The translations under genes and the position numbers were made by a program. Source: Candidatus Pacearchaeota archaeon (GTDB lineage Archaea; Nanobdellota; Nanobdellia; Pacearchaeales; GW2011-AR1). From it: a stretch of DNA of 11,179 nucleotides. The stretch spans positions 1 through 11,179 of the forward strand of contig JACPLS010000100.1 in assembly GCA_016186375.1 (NCBI GenBank), given 5' to 3'. Shown one piece after another: positions 1 through 6,569 of the stretch (position 1 is its first letter; each line of letters begins with the position of its first letter). Below the pieces are notes generated by a model. That model did no database searches, was not told the DNA's origin, and saw only the letters and a list, made by a program, of their open reading frames with translations.

Positions 1-30
1 TTATATATACATATATGTATACGTATACAT
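1..30 (+). promoter_or_regulatory. vapBC promoter with two overlapping palindromes (candidate operator)
   Basis: The first 30 bases hold a TATATATA run (2-9), centred about 24 nt before the vapB ATG, the spacing of a leaderless archaeal promoter. Two perfect 16-bp palindromes overlap here: TATACATATATGTATA (6-21) and ATGTATACGTATACAT (15-30). The second runs into the start codon. VapB or VapBC complexes usually repress their own operon through palindromes at the promoter. I infer that this is the autoregulatory operator, and that binding would block both TBP and the start site. The window edge hides anything upstream. Confidence 0.55.
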
Positions 31-250
31 GTCAAAACTCATTAATGTTTCTAACAGCATTTATGAAAAGTTAAAATCTATGAAAGGTGAAGAAGAAAGC
101 TTCACAATTGTAATTGAATCTCTTGTTAAAAAAAACAATGAAGCTAAAAAAAGGAAATTTGGGGAATTTTACGGCAAAGGCGGAATAGATGAAAAATCAA
201 TTTTAAATTTAAAAAAAGGATGGAAAAAGTGGACAGAAAAATATGCCTAG
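29..250 (+). CDS. vapB: VapB-type antitoxin (DUF217/VAPB_antitox-like)
   Basis: This 73-residue protein is the likely antitoxin of the VapBC pair. Its N-terminal half reads as a short beta strand (KLINVSNSIYEKL) followed by helices with the SFTIVIESLVKK stretch. That matches the archaeal VAPB_antitox family pattern of strand, 'Y..L..' helix, then 'S...I..L'. This part would bind DNA and dimerise; the basic, aromatic C-terminus (about 55-73, GWKKWTEKY) would wrap round the toxin. The ATG at 29 has no room for a Shine-Dalgarno, but a TATA-like run lies at the leaderless distance. It overlaps the toxin gene by 22-31 nt, so the two are translationally coupled. The family call rests on pattern and context rather than strong residue conservation. 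Confidence 0.75.
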   Translation: MSKLINVSNSIYEKLKSMKGEEESFTIVIESLVKKNNEAKKRKFGEFYGKGGIDEKSILNLKKGWKKWTEKYA

Positions 251-609
251 ATACCAATATAATAATAGATTTTTTAAGAAAAAATCCCAAAACAAAAAGA
301 ATTATAGATAATCTTGGTGAAGAATTCTATACAACTCAGATAATTACGTTTGAAGTCTGGTCTGGGAGATTAAAACACGAAGAAAACATGATAAAAGATA
401 TGCTCGGTTCCCTAATTAAAATAGACTTCAATGAAAATTCTGCCTTAAAAGCTGGTGATATTCAAATGAAGTTAAAAGAAACAGGAGATTTAATAGATTT
501 TAGAGATTTATTTATTGCCTCTATTTGTATAGTTAATGATCTCGAGCTCTTAACAAACAACAAAAAGCATTTTGAGAAATTAAAGAAATTCGGGTTAAAA
601 TTGATCTGA
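220..609 (+). CDS. vapC: VapC-type PIN-domain ribonuclease toxin
   Basis: This is a single PIN domain of 129 residues, the usual VapC length. It is a Mg2+-dependent RNase that in studied members cuts tRNA or rRNA when the antitoxin is lost. Visible acidic residues are D11 in CLDTN, E45 in TFEVWSGR, D93/D96 in the helix IDFRDLFIAS, and N114 in LLTNNKKHF, where many relatives have Asp. The ATG at 220 has the purine tract AAAAAGGA directly against it. A GTG at 229 lies 8 nt behind that tract and would put the catalytic Asp at residue 8, so it may be the true start. It overlaps the vapB end. The pair looks intact and probably functional. Confidence 0.9.
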   Translation: MEKVDRKICLDTNIIIDFLRKNPKTKRIIDNLGEEFYTTQIITFEVWSGRLKHEENMIKDMLGSLIKIDFNENSALKAGDIQMKLKETGDLIDFRDLFIASICIVNDLELLTNNKKHFEKLKKFGLKLI

Positions 610-623
610 CATGAAAAAATAAA

Positions 624-1283
624 ATGTTCCACAACATATTTTCAAAGAAGAAAGAGAAGAAAGAAAAAATTATCGGAGAAAAAATAATAATTGATAATCG
701 AGAGAAGAATTCTCTTGTTCCTGCAAAGCTCTCCTCCCTAAATTTAAAAATAGAGTTTCAGCATCTCTCAGTTGGAGACTACCTCATAAACAACATTGCA
801 ATTGAAAGAAAAACAATCTCGGACCTTAAAGCTTCAATAATTAATAAAAGGATTTTCTCACAAATTCAAGAAATGAAACAATATCCTTCCAACTTTTTAT
901 TAATTGAAGGTGATATTAATGAAATTTTTAATAATGAAATAATTCATGAAAATGCATTAAGAGGTTTTATAATAGCATCAATTCTCGATTATAAAATCCC
1001 AATAATATTTTCCAGGAATGAAAAAGATACTTCCTTATATCTCTCGCTATTAGCTAAAAAAAGAAATAATGAAGAAGTTTCTATTCGCCCATCAAAAATA
1101 CTTTTTTCGAAAGAAGAACAATTACAATTCATTTTGGAAGGTTTCCCATATATCGGTCCAGTAAAAGCAAAATCTCTTTTAAAGAAATTCAAATCTTTAA
1201 AAAAGATTATTAGTGCTTCTGAATCAGATTTACAAGAAATTTTGGGAAAAAGAACAAAAGATTTTGAGAAATTATTAGAATAA
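624..1283 (+). CDS. XPF/ERCC4-type structure-specific nuclease (short form, no helicase)
   Basis: The protein has 219 residues. A lysine/glutamate-rich leader (7-20) is followed by an ERCC4 nuclease domain (about 20-150) and a C-terminal helix-hairpin-helix pair (about 170-219, with the hairpin FPYIGPVKAKSLL). The XPF signature is complete: D24 and R26 in IIIDNREK, then G51-D52, E61-R62-K63 and D67, that is GD-x8-ERK-x3-D. Relatives cut branched or flap DNA as dimers in repair and fork restart. There is no helicase domain, so it resembles the crenarchaeal short XPF rather than euryarchaeal Hef; I see no PCNA-binding box at the C-terminus. It starts 14 nt after vapC with no Shine-Dalgarno. A TTAAAATT element (595-602) inside the vapC end lies 26 nt upstream, so it may have its own leaderless promoter. 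Confidence 0.9.
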   Translation: MFHNIFSKKKEKKEKIIGEKIIIDNREKNSLVPAKLSSLNLKIEFQHLSVGDYLINNIAIERKTISDLKASIINKRIFSQIQEMKQYPSNFLLIEGDINEIFNNEIIHENALRGFIIASILDYKIPIIFSRNEKDTSLYLSLLAKKRNNEEVSIRPSKILFSKEEQLQFILEGFPYIGPVKAKSLLKKFKSLKKIISASESDLQEILGKRTKDFEKLLE

Positions 1284-1292
1284 ATAATTATC

Positions 1293-1640
1293 TTATTTTA
1301 TACCGCTTAAACTCATTCTTATTTGTTTTAATTCTTCATCTCTTTTCTTTGCTCTCTCATTTAGTTTGATAAATTCATCTACATCAAATTGATAAATTTT
1401 TCCATTTGGATTATTTAATCTGCATTCTCCAAAATTAACTTCGACATCAGAAAATCCTTTTTTAGTAAAATGTTCATGCATCTTTCCAGATATATAAAGA
1501 AGGTCTTCCAGTCTACTGCCATATAAATAAATGCAACTTGATGGCTTCTCCTCATCCTCATTTCTTTTTCTAATATACTCGGTCAACAATGAAAGAGAAA
1601 TTTCATCCAAAATTTTATCAAGATATTTATCATTTCCCAT
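1293..1640 (-). CDS. hypothetical protein, charged, about 115 residues
   Basis: I do not recognise this family. The product is soluble, rich in Lys, Glu and Asp, and has no membrane segment or signal peptide. The N-terminal third (KYLDKILDEISLSLLTEYIRK) and the last 30 residues (FIKLNERAKKRDEELKQIR) look helical. The middle carries IYLYGSRLEDLLYISGKMHEHF and one Cys in FGECRLNN. The ATG at 1640 is preferred over an in-frame TTG just before it. A TTTAAAA element (1667-1673) lies about 30 nt upstream. It converges on the XPF-like gene with only 9 nt between the stops and follows thpR after about 107 nt, so it is probably transcribed separately. Confidence 0.65.
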   Translation of the reverse strand: MGNDKYLDKILDEISLSLLTEYIRKRNEDEEKPSSCIYLYGSRLEDLLYISGKMHEHFTKKGFSDVEVNFGECRLNNPNGKIYQFDVDEFIKLNERAKKRDEELKQIRMSLSGIK

Positions 1641-1666
1641 CAAAATCTTAATATAATCTGGTTCCT

Positions 1667-1673
1667 TTTAAAC
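1667..1673 (-). promoter_or_regulatory. TATA-like element of the 115-aa hypothetical gene
   Basis: On the minus strand the element reads TTTAAAA and is centred about 30 nt before the ATG at 1640. The surrounding 1641-1747 stretch holds no gene that I can find. It contains only a weak CTTTG/CAAAG stem (1695-1711). Confidence 0.35.
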
Positions 1674-1747
1674 TCTATTATCTTATAACAGATGCTTTGC
1701 AAAACACAAAGTCTATAAATCTTGAAATTCTTTGTTGTCTATATTTC

Positions 1748-2326
1748 TCACACCATATTATATGTCTCTAAAGTAGTATAAATTGGTCCGCTCTCATTCA
1801 GTTCGCTCTTTTTTAAATAAAAATTATTAATTCTAAATTTTATTTCCTTAATTCTAATCTTCTTTACATAATCAAAAAATCCTTTTTTATCTTTCACGTA
1901 TTTTACTCTTGCAATAGTCATATGACTCATAAATCTTTTTTCCCTCAAAAAACCCTCTTTTTCAAGAGTATTATCAATTTTCTCTTGTAACTCAAAAATT
2001 CCTTTTCCTCCAATTTTAATCCAAATTATCCTTGGGTTTTCATGAAGACTGAAAGTTCCGATTTCAGATAATTTTGCTTCAAAACTTTCAAATTTTACGT
2101 CTCTTAATTTTTCCTTCACTTTTTCTAATCTCTCATTATCGATCTCTCCTAAAAATTTTAAAGTTAAATGTAAATTCTCAAGTTCTGTAAATTTTCCTGT
2201 AAACTTCCAATTTCCTAACACATCATTAATTCTTGCAACTTCTTTAATCACAGAATCAGGCATTTCTATAGCAATAAATGCCCTTGTAAACACATTATCT
2301 TTAACTTTTAAATTATTTTCTTCCAC
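1748..2326 (-). CDS. thpR: RNA 2',3'-cyclic phosphodiesterase (2'-5' RNA ligase family)
   Basis: The product has 192 residues and belongs to the 2H phosphoesterase superfamily. Both catalytic HxTx motifs are present: H53-L-T-L in ENLHLTLKFLGE and H135-M-T-I in RFMSHMTIARVK. They frame the duplicated alpha/beta lobes. The family opens 2',3'-cyclic phosphates on RNA and can reversibly join tRNA halves through a 2'-5' bond in vitro, so a role in RNA end repair or tRNA splicing in the cytoplasm is likely. The start is a GTG. The conserved TRAFIAIE strand begins at residue 14, so the N-terminus is about a dozen residues longer than in typical members. No in-frame ATG occurs before Met22, which is inside the fold, so GTG is favoured. 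Confidence 0.93.
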   Translation of the reverse strand: MEENNLKVKDNVFTRAFIAIEMPDSVIKEVARINDVLGNWKFTGKFTELENLHLTLKFLGEIDNERLEKVKEKLRDVKFESFEAKLSEIGTFSLHENPRIIWIKIGGKGIFELQEKIDNTLEKEGFLREKRFMSHMTIARVKYVKDKKGFFDYVKKIRIKEIKFRINNFYLKKSELNESGPIYTTLETYNMV

Positions 2327-2343
2327 GCTCTTTCAAAAGAACT

Positions 2344-2354
2344 AAATATAAAAA
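2344..2354 (-). promoter_or_regulatory. TATA-like element of thpR
   Basis: On the minus strand it reads TTTTTATATTT, preceded by the purine-rich AAAAGG that could serve as a BRE. It is centred about 23 nt before the GTG at 2326, so the transcript would be leaderless or nearly so. This suggests thpR is not simply cotranscribed with the upstream small gene. Confidence 0.45.
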
Positions 2355-2365
2355 CCTTTTCTTTT

Positions 2366-2542
2366 CTAAAATTGATTCATTTGCTTATCGCTATCTCTTA
2401 AAACAGCTTCAATCTGTTCTGGAGTCATCTCCTTTAACATTTCCAAGTGATCTTTAATAGCGTGATGCCAAGCTTTCGCTTCAGCCTTATAATGATCATT
2501 GTCTTCAACTTTATATCCACAATTACAAGTTATCAAAACCAT
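2366..2542 (-). CDS. DUF1059-like small protein
   Basis: With the ATG at 2542 the product has 58 residues. It opens with a short strand and a C-x-C-G-Y pair (TCNCGYKVEDND), continues with an Ala/His-rich helix (YKAEAKAWHHAIKDH), and ends with 'MTPEQIEAVLRDSD'. This order of Cys-Gly strand, long helix ending in His, then 'TPE...' helix matches DUF1059, a family of unknown function. An ATG at 2563 would add seven residues. It lies only about 9 nt from the TATA-like element TTTATATATT, too close for transcription start, so 2542 is preferred. It is divergent from the metallo-hydrolase gene. Its function is unknown; metal binding by the Cys and His residues is only a possibility. Confidence 0.7.
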   Translation of the reverse strand: MVLITCNCGYKVEDNDHYKAEAKAWHHAIKDHLEMLKEMTPEQIEAVLRDSDKQMNQF

Positions 2543-2566
2543 TTTCTTATTATTAAATATCATGCT

Positions 2567-2577
2567 AATATATAAAC
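2567..2577. promoter_or_regulatory. TATA-like element between the divergent DUF1059-like and WalJ-like genes
   Basis: AATATATAAAC lies between divergent genes. On the minus strand it is centred about 28-30 nt before the DUF1059-like ATG at 2542. On the plus strand it would place initiation near 2597 and leave about 20 nt of leader carrying the GAGG tract (2610-2613) before the ATG at 2618. One nearly symmetrical box could therefore serve both genes. A second plus-strand candidate is TATCATAT, around 2590-2597. Confidence 0.35.
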
Positions 2578-2617
2578 CCTTTGCTCTCTTATCATATGAC
2601 GAATAAAAAGAGGAAAT

Positions 2618-3385
2618 ATGAAAGTCTCGGCATTAGCATCAGGATCTTCGGGGAATTGCTTCTATATAGAAAACGATAAGTCTTCAGTTTTAATAGATGC
2701 AGGCATAAGCTCTAAAAGAATTCTTGAAAGGTTATCACATATAAAGAGAAGTCCATCAAATATCAATGGTATTTTCATAACTCACGAACACATTGATCAT
2801 ATAAGAGGTGCAGACGTTTTTGCGCGGAAGTTCAAGATACCTATCTTTGCAACAGCTAATACTATCAAAAATTCTTTTCTTTGTTCTGATGAATCTCTCT
2901 TACATAAAATAAAAAATAATGAAACAGTTAAGATAAAAAACTTAAATGTCAAAGCTTTTCCAAAATCCCATTCTGCATCCGACCCAGTTTCCTACACTGT
3001 AACAGAAAATAAAAATGTTTCAATAATGACTGATTTAGGATATTTATGCAAAGAATCAATTTCAAATATTTCAATTTCTGATTTTATTTTCTTAGAATCT
3101 AATCATGACATAAGAATGTTAGAAAACGGCCCATATCCTGAACACCTTAAGAAATGGATAAAGAGCAATGAAGGCCATTTATCAAATAAACAAGCGGCTC
3201 TCGGAATTTTAGAACACGCGAAAGATAAATTAAAACAAGTCATTCTCTCACATCTAAGCGAGACAAACAATACTCCTCAAAAAGCTCTCTCAACTTTTAA
3301 TGTTCTACTCAAGGAAAGAAAAAATTTTCAACCAAAGATATTTGTTTCATTAAGAGACGCTGCGACACCTCTTTTTAACATATGA
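2618..3385 (+). CDS. metallo-beta-lactamase-fold hydrolase, WalJ/YycJ family
   Basis: This 255-residue single-domain metallo-beta-lactamase-fold protein is full length. The di-metal site is complete: H56-E-H58-I-D60-H61, H118 in KSHSASDPVSY, D139 in MTDLGY, and H212 in ILSHLSETNNTP. The segments SGSSGN at the N-terminus, ESNHDIRMLENGPYP and GHLSNKQAA are the hallmark blocks of the WalJ/YycJ group. Bacterial members are cytoplasmic and are thought to be 5'-exonucleases; the Bacillus protein has been linked to mismatch repair. The exact substrate here is not visible. The ATG is preceded by GAGG four bases upstream, one of the better Shine-Dalgarno matches in the window. The family is best known from bacteria, so ancient transfer is possible. 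It converges on the hydrolase gene with 11 nt between. Confidence 0.92.
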   Translation: MKVSALASGSSGNCFYIENDKSSVLIDAGISSKRILERLSHIKRSPSNINGIFITHEHIDHIRGADVFARKFKIPIFATANTIKNSFLCSDESLLHKIKNNETVKIKNLNVKAFPKSHSASDPVSYTVTENKNVSIMTDLGYLCKESISNISISDFIFLESNHDIRMLENGPYPEHLKKWIKSNEGHLSNKQAALGILEHAKDKLKQVILSHLSETNNTPQKALSTFNVLLKERKNFQPKIFVSLRDAATPLFNI

Positions 3386-3396
3386 AGAAAAAGTTT

Positions 3397-4431
3397 TTAT
3401 TTCGCTTCAACAAGTTTTTCTAATTTATTCTCTCCTTCAATTTGGCTAAATTTGCGTTCAAAGAACCTATATGCCTGGCTTTTTATATAAGGAATGCAAA
3501 AAAGACTAGTGTAATGCCCTGTTGGTAAAATTAAGGATTCGGGATTTCCCATTCTTTTCTTAAGTTCTATACCAGTTCTATAGGGGACAACCTTGTCAAA
3601 TTTTGCATTAACTAGCATAATCTTATCAGGATCAATAAATTTTGCAAATTCATATGGTTCATAAGTTATTACAGAGCGTAGTATTTCTTCGCCTTCTTGT
3701 AATGTAAGATTATGTTTTTTCAATAATTTCTCTCTGTGTTTTATAAGCCCTTTCTCTGTTGTATGTGCTAAAATGTATGGCAAATTACCTCCCCCTAACC
3801 CGAGAACAGCGGCTTTTATTCTTGGCTCTAAGGGTAATAATAAAGAACCTTTTATGGCCCCAAAACTAATACTAAATAATCCAATTTTATTTGCATCAAC
3901 TTCATTTTGAGATTCTAACCAATCTAAAACTCTTTTATTGTCCGAAACTGTCCACTTTAACAAAGCGTCTAGGTCTTCCAATGCATTAACTTCTTCATCG
4001 ATTTTTTGTTCTCTGTGAACTATAGCGATATTATATCCTTTCTTTGTGAAATAACGCGCAAAATGGCTTTCTATTGGATAATCTTTTCCACCCATTATAG
4101 GCAAAAGAAGGATGGTTGGATTTTTACTATTCTTTTTAGAGATATAAAAATCAAAAACATTAGTTTTACTATTATAACCAGAATATTGAGATAAAGGATT
4201 TATTGTGACTTCAATGATTCTGTATTTTTTATTGTTAAACATTTCTTTTTGCGAAAAATCAAATCTCTCTTGTTTTCTATAATAATTTTTCCACAAATCA
4301 AATTCAATTTCTTTAGATAATTCTTCAGGAGGACGTGAATTCTTTGCTGCGGGATAGTGCATACAACTAGATAGAGATAAAACTATTGCGCTGGCAATTG
4401 TGCTTATTAATGTTTTCTTTAAAAGTTTCAT
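3397..4431 (-). CDS. alpha/beta-hydrolase with lipoprotein-type signal peptide
   Basis: From the ATG at 4431 the protein has 344 residues. A Lys start, a hydrophobic stretch and a lipobox L20-S-S-C23 predict export and lipid anchoring at the new N-terminal Cys. The alpha/beta-hydrolase fold follows, with strand PTILLLPIMGG, then nucleophile Ser189 in FSISFGA, acid Asp279 in NAKFDKVVP and His306 in PTGHYTS. The elbow is S-x-S-x-G rather than G-x-S-x-G. This is a dienelactone-hydrolase or esterase-like layout with an inserted helical lid (about 215-255). The substrate cannot be told. An in-frame TTG at 4452 would add seven residues before the positive start and is less likely. It lies downstream of the subtilase/propeller genes on the same strand but has its own TATA-like element, TAAAAATATT. 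Confidence 0.82.
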   Translation of the reverse strand: MKLLKKTLISTIASAIVLSLSSCMHYPAAKNSRPPEELSKEIEFDLWKNYYRKQERFDFSQKEMFNNKKYRIIEVTINPLSQYSGYNSKTNVFDFYISKKNSKNPTILLLPIMGGKDYPIESHFARYFTKKGYNIAIVHREQKIDEEVNALEDLDALLKWTVSDNKRVLDWLESQNEVDANKIGLFSISFGAIKGSLLLPLEPRIKAAVLGLGGGNLPYILAHTTEKGLIKHREKLLKKHNLTLQEGEEILRSVITYEPYEFAKFIDPDKIMLVNAKFDKVVPYRTGIELKKRMGNPESLILPTGHYTSLFCIPYIKSQAYRFFERKFSQIEGENKLEKLVEAK

Positions 4432-4450
4432 AGCAATACCTGACAAGATC

Positions 4451-4460
4451 AATATTTTTA
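4451..4460 (-). promoter_or_regulatory. TATA-like element of the lipobox hydrolase
   Basis: TAAAAATATT on the minus strand is centred about 25 nt before the ATG at 4431. An AGGT tract stands 7 nt before the ATG. A second candidate, GTATATAAATT near 4505, would leave a leader of about 50 nt. The 80-nt gap to the propeller stop has no other feature. Confidence 0.35.
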
Positions 4461-4533
4461 ATAATTTATGTAATTAAATGTTATGTTCTACTTAAACAAT
4501 TTATATACTCTCTTTACCATTTAGCAAAACAAT

Positions 4534-6534
4534 TTACACAACCCCAAACTCCCAACTGCTCTCAACTTTCGTGCTCTTGTTGCTGACGAATGTGGCAACA
4601 ACTCTATATTTCCCTGCCTGCGTTAAAGTCATTTTTCGAGGATTAAATATCCCATCAAGCTTTACAATCCCTCCATTTGCCTTAACTGTGACAGCATAAT
4701 TAAGAATGGATTTATCTGGAAGTGCTGTCCAGCTGTTCTTTGCCAGATTATATTGTTGTACTAATATACTTATTTTTCCCGATACTTCTGTTGTTCCTAA
4801 ATTAGTAAGTTTGGATTGCAATCTTTCATCACAATCATAACAGCCAGTATGCTGCGGATCGTGCTGGAACATTGGCCAGTCCATTAATGAGAAGTTGTAA
4901 GGAGTATTTAAATTCCACAAATAAACTAATTGACCTTGATAAATTGCTTTGTCAGCACCAAAAAATAAATCGAGCTTACCATCATTATCAGCATCTCCAA
5001 AAGAAAAATCATTACTGTAACCAAAACTACTAAAAGCAGATATTTTAGGCCAACCATTTACAACGCTTCCATCGCCTTCAAAAGAATAAACTATATCATT
5101 GCAAAGTGTAACTATCTCGCTTTCTTCATCATCATCTAAATCACCTATTATAACATTAGTATAATCCCTAATAACATAATTTCTTTTACAAAATATAGGC
5201 CAACCATTTACAACGCTTCCATCAGCATGATAAGCAAAGATATTATCTAATGTAGAAACAACTATCTCTTTTCCAGGATACTTTTTATCTATTTCTCCTA
5301 ATGAAATAAATGAATAAAAATATTTATCTGTATATTTTTTCCATTTTAAAGAACCATCGTAATTCATTGCATATACTCCATTTCTAAGGGCAAATATGAT
5401 TTCTTTATATCCATCTTCATCCAAATCAACAATTACGGGTGCCGAATATTCCACCCCTCCTATTAATTCATATTCATCAAAATTCGCAAACATGGGGTCT
5501 ATTTCTTTAAGAGACTTAGGCGAACCATTTACAACGCTTCCATTAAAATCATATACATATAACTTAGCTTTTTCTAGACTATTCACTCTTCCAATCTTTG
5601 AAGCTGAAAATGCAAGTAAAACTATCTCTTTATTTCCATCATTATTTAAATCACCTACAGCAACAGGACTTCCGGAAGCGTGCATATCTAATAACTTAGA
5701 CCAAATCAAATTGCCACTGAAATTATAAATTTCAATTTTTCCATCTGGAGATCCATAAATACATGATTTATCGCGAACAATAGCGTCAGTCATACAAGTA
5801 TAGTTATCAAATATAGAAGTTATGATAATCTCTTCAAAACCATCATTATCTATATCAGACAAAACTGTTTGTCCTGGAGTGTATTCATGGAGATTTATAG
5901 GCCAACCCTTAATATTTTCTCCATTTAAATAAAACGCAAATATCTTAGAATTATCTCTATCAGGAAATCCCTTGCCTGAAGCTATTACAACTTCTTTATT
6001 TCCATCATTATTTAAATCACCTACGGAAGGAGAGTTCCAACTTGAAAAACTTATATTTTTAGGCCAGCCAAATAAAGAACTCCCAGAAATATCTAAAACA
6101 TTTATTTGGGCAACAGGACCATCAATAGAAGAAAAATAATCTCCTGTTTTAGAAATAATGATTTCATCACCTACTATTTTATCAATATTATCTAAAAAAC
6201 CATTGTTTCCAATAAATATTTTTGGCCAACCAAGATGTAAATTTTTGGGAACTGCAACTGCTCTTTGGTCGGAATATTTTGCTCCATTGATATATTCTAC
6301 ATTTAATTTTAGTACATAAACTCCCTCATTAATATCTTTTATATTCCACTCACCAATTTTAACATTTTTCCCTCTTTGATTAAGTACTTTAATTCCCTTT
6401 GTGTCCCATTTGACCATATCCTCTAATGGAGAATATTCCAAAGAATAACTAATGATCTTATTACCTTCTCCAACGGTCCCTATAATCTCAATAACATCCT
6501 TTTGTAAAAAAGTACTTTCAATTGCTTCTTCCAT
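4534..6534 (-). CDS. FG-GAP/VCBS beta-propeller protein; probable C-terminal part of the adjacent subtilase
   Basis: The reading frame gives 666 residues from the ATG at 6534. Residues 1-95 form a beta-sandwich (VIEIIGTVGEGN ... YVLKLNVEY) of the same type as the end of the subtilase. Residues 100-560 carry seven calcium-loop FG-GAP motifs: 173-181, 227-235, 295-303, 370-378, 414-423 (degenerate), 465-473 and 514-522. They alternate with GWP strands and end in WPMFQHDPQHTG, which fits a seven-bladed propeller. Residues 580-666 are an Ig-like beta domain. Such propellers bind partners or glycans outside the cell, yet this ORF has no signal peptide and no clear ribosome site. The frame is open up to 6582 and reads naturally there, so the ATG is probably internal to a longer frameshifted gene. 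Confidence 0.85.
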   Translation of the reverse strand: MEEAIESTFLQKDVIEIIGTVGEGNKIISYSLEYSPLEDMVKWDTKGIKVLNQRGKNVKIGEWNIKDINEGVYVLKLNVEYINGAKYSDQRAVAVPKNLHLGWPKIFIGNNGFLDNIDKIVGDEIIISKTGDYFSSIDGPVAQINVLDISGSSLFGWPKNISFSSWNSPSVGDLNNDGNKEVVIASGKGFPDRDNSKIFAFYLNGENIKGWPINLHEYTPGQTVLSDIDNDGFEEIIITSIFDNYTCMTDAIVRDKSCIYGSPDGKIEIYNFSGNLIWSKLLDMHASGSPVAVGDLNNDGNKEIVLLAFSASKIGRVNSLEKAKLYVYDFNGSVVNGSPKSLKEIDPMFANFDEYELIGGVEYSAPVIVDLDEDGYKEIIFALRNGVYAMNYDGSLKWKKYTDKYFYSFISLGEIDKKYPGKEIVVSTLDNIFAYHADGSVVNGWPIFCKRNYVIRDYTNVIIGDLDDDEESEIVTLCNDIVYSFEGDGSVVNGWPKISAFSSFGYSNDFSFGDADNDGKLDLFFGADKAIYQGQLVYLWNLNTPYNFSLMDWPMFQHDPQHTGCYDCDERLQSKLTNLGTTEVSGKISILVQQYNLAKNSWTALPDKSILNYAVTVKANGGIVKLDGIFNPRKMTLTQAGKYRVVATFVSNKSTKVESSWEFGVV
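5048..5544 (-). repeat. three near-identical 26-nt repeats inside the propeller gene
   Basis: The 26-mers at 5048-5073, 5198-5223 and 5519-5544 encode the blade sequence GSVVNGWP or GSVVNGSP. The first two are identical over 26 bases and the third differs at only two positions (one mid-repeat, one at the last base). The first two are exactly 150 nt apart, or 50 codons. A further pair, 5627-5658 and 5993-6024, is identical over 32 bases and encodes the calcium-loop block VGDLNNDGNKE. They are coding repeats, not CRISPR. Confidence 0.8.
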
Positions 6535-6569
6535 AGAATTAAAACTATAATAGTAACGTGAATTATGAA

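Noticed and set aside
989..1192. Minus-strand ORF inside the XPF-like gene
   Set aside because: It is antisense to a gene with intact catalytic motifs and has no recognisable domain.
1641..1747. Small RNA or terminator in the gap between thpR and the 115-aa gene
   Set aside because: Only a 5-bp CTTTG/CAAAG stem with a 7-nt loop was seen, with no box C/D pair and no tRNA-like cloverleaf.
4006..4194. Plus-strand ORF inside the alpha/beta-hydrolase
   Set aside because: Antisense shadow; low complexity and no start signals.
4432..4452. TTG start adding seven residues to the lipobox hydrolase
   Set aside because: The ATG at 4431 gives a standard signal peptide with an AGGT tract and a TATA-like box at the right distances.
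5048..5544. CRISPR array from the 26-nt repeats
   Set aside because: The repeats are in codon phase, encode the GSVVNGWP blade motif and have unequal spacing (150 and 321 nt) filled by coding sequence.
5396..5728. Plus-strand 110-residue ORF inside the propeller gene
   Set aside because: It reads as Ser/Leu-rich reverse complement of the Asp-rich FG-GAP repeats, with no independent signal.
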